Assembly: GCA_003971905.1 (NCBI GenBank)
Contig: RSEE01000138.1
Location: forward strand, 1-64,000
DNA length: 64,000 nucleotides
Direction: 5' to 3'
Origin: Moniliella sp. 'wahieum'
Lineage: Eukaryota; Basidiomycota; Moniliellomycetes; Moniliellales; Moniliellaceae
This document shows, in pieces, positions 32,898-42,530 of the stretch. The position numbers and the translations under genes were made by a program. Numbering within the stretch: the first letter of the stretch is position 1; every line of letters starts with the position of its first letter. The notes under the pieces were generated by a model. The model searched no databases and was not told the origin of the DNA. It worked only from the letters and a program-made list of their open reading frames with translations.

Positions 32898-35800
32898 ATG
32901 CACGGCGGAATCCGAACCATCATGAATGCCATCGCCACCACCATCGCGACCGCCGTCGCCACCACCATCCACCACCCATCGCCACCATTGCCACCACCAC
33001 CACCACCACCTCCTCGCCATGCGCCCGATGTTGTCTGCCTCTCCTCCGACGACTCGGACGCCGGCGCCGCGCCCCCACCCCCCCGCCATCACCATCAGCG
33101 ACGACGACGACTCGGACCGCGACGACACCCACAACCTCCCGCGCCCCATCCCCGCCTCCCACGTCGCCCCCGCCCCCTACTCGGCCCGGGTGCCGCTGGC
33201 GCCGGCGCCACCACCCCGCATACACACCCGCATCCACATCCGCATCCACACCACACACGCGCCCCTTCGCCGCCACCAACGCCGTGTGCATGGGCATGGT
33301 GCGTGTGCCGATGGCCACGCCCGGCGGGCTGCCCTCTGCGCTGACGTACGTGCCCTACCTCGGCGCGTCCGCCACGCCCACCGAAGCGAGCACGATGGAC
33401 CGGACCCATCCTTCCCCATCAATGGCCACGTCTGTCGTCGTTTTGTTCGCAGCGTGGCTCGCGGCCCGTGGCACTGACGCGCCCGAGCCAGACGCAGTGC
33501 GCGCCCTGCTGGCGCCCTATGGCACGGGCATTGTCCCCCCCGCGGTGCTCTCCCAGACACGCGAGATGAGCGTGCGGCTGCTTCCGGCGTTATCGGCCGC
33601 GTCCACGCCGCCTTTTGGCTTGGTGGTCGACCACACGCACAAATCCTCCATGTCCTCACCACCAACTACGGCGCCACGGTCGAAGCGCGTGTGCCCATGC
33701 GACGCGCCGAACACACCAGGGTACGTCCTCGTCCTCCCCCACAGTCACCTACGCTCATAGCCTCCCGCTAACACGTGGCGAGGCAGAACCCTCAGAACTG
33801 GATTGAGATGCTGCTATTTGTGCCGCGTGCATCGTATCTGTCGGCATGCACGTTGCTGAGCCAGAGCGGATGGACGCTGTACCGCCCGAGCGGTACAACC
33901 AGCGGGACTACCCTGGCTTACCCGAGATGAGCAACCCGCATGCGGTGCCTGTTGCTGCACCCCGTGCGCCACTGGTCGGACCTGCGGCAGCAGCTGCAGG
34001 GTCTGCGGGCACAGTTGCTGGAGCGATGGTCGTGCCGACGGTGGCAGCGACCGCGGCGCAGCGGGCGGAGGCAAGGTCGGGTGGGATGCTGTGTATTCGA
34101 ATTTGCACCATACGAAGGACGTGAGGGAAGTGGAGCCGAACGGTTGCTGCGTACGCCGCTGTTTCCACACCAAAGCGTGCGCTGGGCTTCCTCTTGATGC
34201 GGGAGAAGGAGCGGGACCTGGATCGGGTGGCAGCTGCGTTGTTTCGACGGGAACGTGCGCGGGCAGCACGCAGGCCGTTGCCGCCGATGGACATGGACAA
34301 ACCGCTTGCGGACGGAAGCATGCCTACGATCGAAGACCGTGCGGCAGAGGAGGTGGGCACCGTGTCGTTATGGCGTCCGGTCTTGTCCTCGTCCGGCGCC
34401 ATCAAGGGGTACTACAACCTGGTGACCAGGCGCGGGTCAAAGAGCGTCCGGAGCTGTGCCGCGGTGCGATCTTGGCGGACGACATGGGGTTGGGCAAGAC
34501 GATTAGCGTGATTGCCTTGGTGGCATATACGTTGGCTGAAGCGCGTGCCTGGGCGCAAACTCAGCCGGCCCGGGCCCAGACGGCTGTCCGGCCCAACTCG
34601 CAGGACAGCCCGTTTCTCTTGGACTCGTCCGAGTCGGAGCCCGAGTTTCAGGGCATGACCAAGAGGCCGCGTCGGGGCACCGGGGGTGGCGTTCCCGATG
34701 GCCACAAGCGCGAACCAACGACACGAACAGGAGCGCGTGCGCAAACGCAATCTCGCCGTTCGGTCAGCAGCGACGCTGATTGTGTGTCCCATGTCGGTCA
34801 TTTCGAATTGGTGCGAGCAGATGGTGGAGCACTGGGGCCCGCACGACCGACCCAGGATCTACATTTACCATGGTGCTGGTCGTACCTCGGACCTGCATCA
34901 GGTCGCTGCGCATGATGTTGTGCTCACGACGTATGCGACGTTGGCCACCGAGTTTGCCAACCAAACGACGTGGACCAGTGGCGAGGAGAAGAAGAAGCGC
35001 AAGCGCAAACAGCAGATGCGGGACGGAGGCGCGAATGGCAAGAAGGCCAAACGGAAAGAACATGTGAACCCACTGCAGCGGATCGAGTGGTTCCGTATCG
35101 TGCTGGACGAAGCGCACATCATCAAAGAAGCGCGTACGCATCAAAGTCAAGCAGTGTGCAACTTATCCTCGCCACGACGGATCGTGTTGACCGGCACGCC
35201 GATCCAAAATGCCGCGTCGGACTTGTACGCGTTGATTCGGTTCTTGCGCCTCAGCCCGTTTGCCGACCGAGAAGTGTGGGCGCAATGGTGCCACATTTCC
35301 CGTGCCGGTCTCACCCTCTCGACCGCACGCAAATTCAGTGCGGCCCAGCGCGACGGCTTGCCCCTCGCCCGGGTACAAGCCATCATGAAGTTCCTCACCT
35401 TGCGTCGGACCAAGCAGACGGTGGGACCGGATGGACGGCCGTTGCTCGCGCTCCCCCCAAGTGGGGCGGCACGACCAAATTGGCGTTCAACCCGATGGAA
35501 AAGGCGCGGTACCTTGCGCTGCACGAATCGTTCAAGGAAGATTTTGATGAGTTTCGCAAACGCTGGCGAGGCAGGACAATGCCAATGGCAATGGCAATGC
35601 TAATGGCAAGGACAAGGGCAAGGACCAGCACACCAGTTCGCTCAACATGAAGCAAATCTTGAAAGAGATTTCCTGGTTGCGATCGACGTGTGACCATCCC
35701 GACTTGCCCGACGAAGGGGTGGACAAGCGGCATGGCGATCTACCGATTGAGCAGTTGGTGCGAGAGCACGGTCTGTCGCGGGAGCGCGCGCGGCGCTTGT

Positions 35801-37244
35801 TCCAAACGTGGCGCGAAGCGTCGATGGCGCAATGTTTGGTGTGTGGCCGGGACGTGGAGACGGAGCAAGGGCAAGGTGCCGGGACCGAGATGGAGACCGC
35901 GATCGAGACCGGAATCGAGTCCGAGAGGGGAGGAGGGGTGGTGGTGACTCAGTGCCAGCATTTGGTATGTGCGCCATGCTGGGAACCTCATTTGCCCTCT
36001 TCGTCCCACTGGCCTCACCCACAAGAGGAAGAAGAAGTGGCGTGTCCCGTCTGCACCCACCGGTTGTCCATCTTGCTCGACACGGTCCTCCTCCGCCCGG
36101 ACGACGACATGGACGACGACAACGACAACGACAACGACAACAACAACGAAAACGGAACCGCAGCCCGCACAGACCAAGGCGAATTTCAATTCCGTGCTCC
36201 TGTCGCGCGTCAGCCTCCTCGAGCGGGCCAAGGGGCCGAAGGTGGGGCAGGAGGAACGGCTGCTGGAGGTACCTTTGTCGATCCTGTTGCGCGTGCGGCG
36301 GCACAACGACTACTTGAGCTATCGCCGACCGAAGCAAGTCAATTGTATCCTGACTGGAGCACCAAGATCCTTGCGTTGGTACGGGACTTGATTCCCTTTT
36401 CGCTGTGCAACCCTATGAGCAAGCTGTACGATCCGCATGCGCCTGTGCTGGACCACGTGCCTACGCCGCCGGACGAGCTGGCGCGGCTGCAAGCCGAGCG
36501 GGCGGGGAAGGTGCGTGCGCACCTGGCTGAGCAAGAGCGTGCGCTGGCGCAGGCGCGGGTTGCGCAGATGCATGCGGAGCGGCGGGCGAATGGTGCGGGC
36601 GAGGCGCAAGCGGAGCAAGAGGAGGAGGAAGAAGAAGAGGAGGAACGGCGGGTGCGGCTGTTGGAGCGCGGGGTGGACGTGCAAGCGGCCGAGGCGGCGG
36701 TACCGGAGCCAGCGTTAGTACGAGCTGTTCCCGTTGCGCACGCGGCGCCTATTCGTTCGGTTGTATTTTCGCAATGGACGAGTATGCTTGCGCGTGTGCG
36801 TGCGGCGCTGGACCGGGTCGGGATCCGTACGGCGCAATTGGACGGTACGATGGCGCGAGCGGCGCGGGTGGAAGCGTTAGCGCAGTTCAAAGACGATACA
36901 GGGATCGAAGTGTTGTTGGTGTCCTTACGTTCGGGCGGGGTGGGACTCAACTTGGCTTCGAGCAGTTGTCGTGCGTACCTGCTAGATCCGGCGTGGAACC
37001 CAGCGAGCGAAGAGCAAGCTCTGGACCGGATTTATCGCTTGGGCCAAACCCGGCCAGTGGTCACCTTGCGCTTGATCATGCGCCACTCCATCGAGGAAAA
37101 CTTGGTCTACCTCCACACCGCAAAAAGGAACTGGCCGAATCGATTGGCGAACGGGGCGAACGCGAGCCGAGGGATCGCCGCGAGGCAGCGCAGAATCTGG
37201 TTCGCCTCTTTGGCGATACCGAACGGTTGCGCCACGAGGGCTAG
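32898..37244 (+). CDS. SNF2-family ATPase with RING finger (Rad5/HLTF/Uls1 type)
   Basis: A DNA-dependent ATPase/translocase with an embedded RING ubiquitin ligase, the architecture of Rad5, HLTF and Uls1, which act in post-replication repair or on SUMO-modified chromatin proteins. The N-terminus carries VVCLSSDDSD and ITISDDDDSD, both fitting SUMO-interaction motifs. ATPase motifs: ILADDMGLGKT (I, about 34475), VLTTYATL, DEAH (II, about 35106), LTGTPIQN (III), then FLTLRRTK. The RING is CLVCGRDVE through CQHLVCAPCWEP to CPVC (about 35835-36055), with an unusually long loop. The second lobe has VVFSQWTSML, LVSLRSGGVGLNLA and the QALDRIYRLGQTRPV motif (VI). The C-terminus is read as KKELAESIGERG to RLRHEG, with TAG ending at 37244; this needs one more A in the A-run at 37122-37126. 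The start is one of two in-frame ATGs (32898, 32922). Frame breaks are frequent, so introns are not resolved. Confidence 0.85.
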
Positions 37245-38704
37245 CGCTCAGGTCGTGCCACCAGTCTGTCCACCCAGGCGACCAAGACGACCGACCAAAA
37301 GCGACACGCACACCCCACAGCCGTTGGGAGGTGCCAACCGAACCGCGCTGCTCCACCCCCCTTGCTCCGTCCATCGATCCTGCTACCAGCTCGTTCCAAC
37401 CGAGGTCATCACCCAAAGGAGATTATGTACCATGCCCAGCGACGTGATTCATGATGGAATTGAGCGTACCGCGCACTGCGTACCGCGTGACGAGGAAGGC
37501 TAGGAGCGTGTCGTGTTTCGCCCCGCGCGCGGGCGGGTTGTGTGGTGCATGGGATTGGTTCGCTTATTTTGGCGGTTGCTCTTGCTCTTGCGCGGTTCGG
37601 GTTCGGGTTCGGTTTGGGCTTCTCTCCGGCCGTCGGATTGGGGGTTGCATCCTGGGCGCGTGTAGCCCAGATGCGCAGAGGGGCGTGGGGGAGTGGACGG
37701 GGCAGAGGGGCGCAATGCTCCCTGCTCCCTGCTCCCTGCTCCCTGCACACCATCTCGATGCTCGATGCGCACTGCTCCCTACGCGATGCATGCTCTGCTC
37801 CCAGCGTCACGCGAGGGACGAAGATGGTGTTCCGTCGCACGGCCCAGCTGGCACGCGCGCTCTTTCCTGCTCCCTGATGAGAGACTCTCCGGAACGTCGC
37901 CGGACGCTACACCTTGTTCCCCGCTCGCCACTCCCCGCCTGCCCCGCCTGCCCGCCTCGCCGGCTCGGCTGCCCATCGCCCGTGGCTGTGGACCGTGGGT
38001 TGTCCCCTCTCGACTGTCGCCTGTCTGCCCGTTGCCTACTCGTTGATCCTGGACCATTCTTTACCACCCCTCTCCTCCCTTGCCCTCTCCCTCGCCCTCT
38101 CCCTCGCCCTCTCCCTTGCCCTCTCCCTCGCCCTCTCCCTCGCCCTCTCCCTCTATACCTTCATCTTGGCTTGTATCTTTTCCTCAACCTGTAAACCCTC
38201 CCTCTGCATCCTCCATCGCCTGGCATCCGATGGGACGCAGAGCACGGGCCAGGCAGCTGCACCGATCCAACGATCGACGACGGCCGATGGGCGTGGAAGG
38301 CTAACCCTACCACTGCGGCTGGGGCGGTGACGTCAGAGCGGCTGGCGCAGCGCCTGCTGAGGCTGATTAATGACTCCCACGCACTGTGTCGCTGTGTCGT
38401 CCGCGCTGACACATCCGCTGCGCTGCGCTAGGGTTGCCCGGCCACCCGCACACTGCCCCCCCTGCCCAGCGGCCATGCGCACGGCCCGCGCCGTCCGCTT
38501 GGGCGAGACTGGCGCGATGCGGCGGCGGCCTCAGACGCGGTCTGAGTTGGGTCACAGTGCCGCCGTGCCGCAGTTCGCTCCCAGCCGCCGCCGGTTGGTT
38601 TGTCACGCCGCCTGGCAACCATCCATCCCTCCGCCCTCTCACACGCCCCCACCTTCACCACCACCACCCCCACCACCACCACCACTCTCCCCGTCTCCTC
38701 CACC
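37245..38704. other. Non-coding spacer downstream of the SNF2 gene
   Basis: No gene can be supported. It contains GCTCCCT repeats (about 37718-37745) and a CTCGCCCTCTCC repeat (38081-38152). A CTAACCCTA and a CTAACCTAACCCT fragment occur near 38303 and 38740, but these are too short to be called interstitial telomere. Confidence 0.5.
38081..38152. repeat. (CTCGCCCTCTCC)n dodecamer repeat
   Basis: About six 12-base units with slight variation (CTTGCC in place of CTCGCC once). The tract is a pure polypyrimidine-like strand in non-coding DNA. Confidence 0.85.
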
Positions 38705-39013
38705 ATGGTACGTCCTTCCCCCCCCCCCACTCACACATCCCTAACCTAACCCTCTCCGCGTCCCTCTCGCCCCCCCCAGGGATCCTGCCTCTCGTCGCCC
38801 GACAAGCCCAAGGCCAAGCCCGCCGGCCAGGAGGGCCTGACGCGCACCACCTCCTCCTACCAGGGCAGCACCGCCGATGCGACGCGCTACTCGGACCGGC
38901 CAAACCCGGCGCTGCACGACGGCCAGCCCACCGCCGCCCAGCTGGCCAAGACCACCACGCTCGAGGCACGTGTCAAGCAGGCCGAAGCGCAGAACCGCGC
39001 CCGCGCCGGGTAA
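38705..39013 (+). CDS. Small protein with N-myristoylation/palmitoylation motif; first exon is only the ATG
   Basis: The ATG at 38705-38707 is followed immediately by GTACGT, and the intron runs to a poly-C/AG acceptor at 38779. Splicing joins ATG to GGATCC, giving MGSCLSSPDK at the start of a 78-residue hydrophilic protein. Gly2 with Ser6 fits N-myristoyltransferase substrates and Cys4 fits palmitoylation, so membrane anchoring is likely. The middle is Ser/Thr-rich (TRTTSSYQGSTADATRYSD), and the end is a short charged helix (TLEARVKQAEAQNRARAG) before TAA at 39011. GTAAGG at 39010 could instead be a second donor joining an exon after the acceptor near 39466. I do not recognise the family. 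Retaining the intron would shift the frame, so splicing looks obligatory. Confidence 0.65.
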
Positions 39014-41623
39014 GGGTGGCCTGACCCTACCCCATCTGGTCTCTTTGCCACGTGACCGGTGACCCCGTTCCCTTTCCCTCTGGTGCGGTTCGGCGGTCTG
39101 ATTCCCCTCCCCCACCCTCCCCCTTTCCGCTCTTCTGTCTCGTCTTCTTTTCTCTCTTTTCTCCTTTTGTCCTGAGGGGGTGTGATGCCGAGGGAAGGCA
39201 GAGGTAGGGGGGAGGAAGGACGCATGTGCTCCAAGGACGGGAGAAAGAGGGGGTTGTGCACTGTACGGTGCGGACGTCCGTACAGTCACTAGTCAGCCCT
39301 CTTCTCGTCTTGGACGCCCGCGCTCCTTTCTTTTTCTCCTTACCCTTTCTCCTTCTGTTTCTCTCGTCGCCGTCACGCGTCTCGCTTGGACCTCTTGTTG
39401 CTCGGATTCTCTTTTCCCCTCCCTATCCCCCTATCCCCCTATCCCCTTATCCCCCTGCCCCCGCAGACCCAGCCGCGTGGGCGCGTCGCGCTCGCCCTGG
39501 CTGGTAGGTAGCTTATGTGTGTTTCTTCTTTTTTTCGTTCTCAGCACCTGTGCGTAGGCACGTTTCTTTTTTTTCTCGGTATATTTTGGTACGAACCGGT
39601 TGGACAGGCTTGCGCGCGTAGCACCTCACAGTTTGGACCGTTGTGAGTCACTTTCAAGGTGGTTGTGCTTTCTGCGTATTGGTTTCTTGCACCTTCAGGA
39701 GTCAGGTGCATACCGACGCTCGCTCCGCTCAGCTCAGCTCAGCTCAGCCCATCATCCATCTAAAATCTCATTAATCATTTCTCATTGCCATCCAATTCCC
39801 ACGTGCTTTCCTGCGCAAACTCTCTGTCGGTATAATTGCATCCTCTCGGTCGGTATAATTGCATCGCTATCTCGCTGTATGGCCATGTTCTTTTAAGCAC
39901 CGCCGGCTTGGTGCGGGGGAGGGGGGGGGCACGGATGGACTAGATAGGGGGACTTGCGTGGGGTATTGGCAGGGCTGTTGAGCGGCTGAGCCACAGCGCT
40001 GAGGCTGCTGAGCGCTGAGGCTGCCTAGCTAGCACTGAAGTGCGTCCGAGATAACGTTAGCGTCGTCCGTTCGGCGTCGTACTCCGTACCCCGTAAGTGC
40101 GCAGCCGCGCGTGCATCCGCCTCGTCCTCGGTCCTCTGCGTCCGATGGGATGGGAGACGTGAGATGTGAGATGTGAAAGGAGATCATCGGGATGGATTGG
40201 TATCTATCTACGCGAGTCGTAATAGGAAGCGGGTCCATGGTGAACGGTTAACTTATGCCGGGTAAAAACGGTTAACGAGGCCAAGGATTAAGGATAGGCC
40301 GTCAAGCGTCAAGCTTCAAGCTTCCAGTTGGTTGAAGCTTCATCGACAATGGGCAGGGCAGTTGGCATAACGTTTGGGGGTTTGGCGACACGGGTAATAC
40401 AGCTTGAGGCTGTCTGAAGCTTGAAGCTCGAGGAGCGATAATGGACGAGTCGATAAGATCGATCCTTGACAATCGATGCCGAGAACATGGAAAACATTAT
40501 GGAACATGGAACAGGGGGTTCCTATTCGCTGTACCTAGTCCATGGGGAGGGTTCGAGGTGTATCTCGCGCTATCGATGACTAGATGACTGAGTGCCGAAA
40601 GCTGAGTACTGAGGCTGTGCTGCGCTGGCGCATGCGTGTCTGGGCGTGACGTGGGAATGAGAGGAGTATACTCAGTCACTCAGCCTCAGCGCCTCAGTAT
40701 TCGAAGAGCCCAATGAATAACTAAGGGGGTGAAGCTGAAGAAAATGAACCCGCGTCTTCAACGTTCTAACACCGTCATAATGTATGACCAGTTCGAGTTT
40801 ACCTCCGCAAGCCCACCCCGAAAGGGAAAGGGAAAGGGAAAGGAAAAGGGAAAGGGAAAGGGAAAGGAGCACCAAAGCAACAATACCAAGTGCACCCCCC
40901 CCCCCCCCCCCTTCCCCTCTCCTCAAAAAAGAGCCGGGGGTTAGCTAGCTTGATGCATGGAGGGGAAGGAGAGACAGAGGACCATCGATGCGATCGTCAT
41001 CGTAATGTAGTGTATACTACGGGGCACAGTCGAGAGTCCAACGACGGACGGGAAACGAGGTACTACTTAGTACTACTAAAGCCTAAGGCAGGGTCATCGG
41101 ACCATTGGTTCATCCATTCATCCATTCATCCATTCATCGTTCATCGTTGATCATTGTGATTGGTCCTCAGGCTGAGATGTGAACGTCTCGCCGTTCAACC
41201 TTCAGCCCTAGACCATCACGTGCGTCACGCGCCCCCCGAAGACGAAGACAAAAGACGTAGACAAAAGACAAAAGACAGAAGACATCAAAAACAGAAGACA
41301 GAAGACAGAGTGCAAAGTGCGACAGGAGTCGTCCACCTGGCCATGGAAGCAAAAGCAAAAGAAGTGGGGTGCGGGAGGACAGCAGGACGAGGCAAAGGAT
41401 TTTGAGCTTGGAGAAAGTGGAAGAGCGCAGTAGGGAGAAAAACGTATTGGAACAGGTTGGATTTGGAGGTTGAGAGCGGTGAGACTCAGCTGTTAGGTGG
41501 GAGAGAAACATGGAAGCGCTGTGGGTATTAGGCACCCAAGCCAGCGGGAGAGCAAACAACCAAACAAGTGTACATGGCCCAGCGTAAAGCGGGAACCGCG
41601 ACCAAAAGCGGGAGAGGTTCCAC
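39014..41623. other. Non-coding spacer
   Basis: Between two genes whose 3' ends face each other. It holds CCCCTAT repeats (39420-39455), a CAGTCACTAGTCAG motif (39283-39296), GCTGAG-type repeats (39975-40025), a CGTCAAGC cluster near 40300, the GGGAAA tract and ATCCATTC repeats (41109-41140). No coding sequence can be supported. Confidence 0.5.
40821..40868. repeat. (GGGAAA)n hexanucleotide repeat
   Basis: About eight GGGAAA units, one reduced to GGAAAA, in non-coding DNA. This is a purine-only strand, one substitution class away from the telomeric hexamer. Confidence 0.85.
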
Positions 41624-42447
41624 TTAGGCATTAGGGATTGGGGTAATGTAGTCGTTAAAGGGGAAACAGAACAAGTTGCGGGTAGTGTCCTGGGTGCGAG
41701 TCCACTGAATGGACCGGTGGTCGTTAGTGGAGAAGCTAGGCGTGTAACCGTTCACGCCCTTGTCCAAGGGCTTGTCACCAACAAAGTAAATGTGCCAGTA
41801 CCCCCACTCGCCATTGGGACCGGACGTTTGGAAGGAGATGCCAAACAGTTGCGGTGCCAAGGCGTCCTTATCATCGTCGTACGTGCAGGGTGCGCCGCGC
41901 GAAATGGCCAGTTTGCGCACCGTCTTCCCAGTGCACAGCGTGCAGACACCGCGATGGCGTTCCGGCCGGACGAAGGAGACCAAACGCACTGGCTTGGGAC
42001 TTGTCGTCGGAGGACCAGCTGACCTTGTCGGAGAAGCCAAAGGCGTTGGAACCGATGAGTTGGAACTCAAACTGCTCGGCCGTTGCGTTGTGGCCGTCCT
42101 ATACAACACGCACATCCACAAGCAAAGCAACCCGGAAAAGACAAAAAGTCAGTCGCATGTGTGGTGGGTGCGAAGAGGAAGGAGGAAGGCGGCGGGAGAG
42201 AGAGAGATACATACGGGGTAGGCGTCGAGGACGCGGTAGCCTTGGGTGTCGCGTGCGTCGGGGTCGAGGGTGACGTTGGTGGTGTGGTAGTCCTGGCTGT
42301 GGCCGTCGTACCAGGTATTGATGATGAGCGGGAAGGAGCCCAGGTTGGCGCCAAAGCTGACCTGGTCGCGCTTGGCGAGCGGGCGGCGGCGGTGCCGGTG
42401 GCGGCGAGGGTGGCGAGAGCGAGGGCCGAGGCGAGGCGGGCGACCAT
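41624..42447 (-). CDS. Secreted protein of unknown family
   Basis: The first 23 residues (MVARLASALALATLAATGTAAA) form a typical signal peptide, and a following LAKRDQ fits dibasic processing. The mature part is globular and aromatic-rich: VSFGANLGSFPLIINTWYDG, TNVTLDPDARDTQGYRVLDAYP, and near the end GPNGEWGYWHIYFVGDKPLD and NLFCFPFNDYITPIPNA. Two N-glycosylation sequons (NVT, NAT) and several cysteines are visible. The intron 42214-42099 (GTATGT donor) is phase 0 and joins DAYP to DGHNATAEQ cleanly. One-base frame breaks fall near 42385, just after the signal peptide, and around 41900-41990. I know no family for it; a small secreted effector or wall-associated protein is possible but unproven. 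A long CCCACA repeat abuts the start codon. Confidence 0.65.
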
Positions 42448-42530
42448 GGTGTGGGTGTGGGTGTGGGTGTGGGTGTGGGTGTGGGTGTGGGTGTGGGTGT
42501 GGGTGTGGGTGTGGGTGTGGGTGGGGTGTG
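42448..42530 (-). repeat. (CCCACA)n hexamer repeat directly upstream of a start codon
   Basis: About 13 uninterrupted units end exactly at the ATG of the minus-strand secreted-protein gene, so they would form most of the proximal 5' leader of its mRNA. The opposite strand reads GTGTGG. Confidence 0.85.

Noticed and set aside
38290-38760. Interstitial telomere sequence (CTAACCCTA and CTAACCTAACCCT)
   Set aside because: Each is at most two imperfect units, one lies in an intron pyrimidine tract, and chance occurrence is likely.
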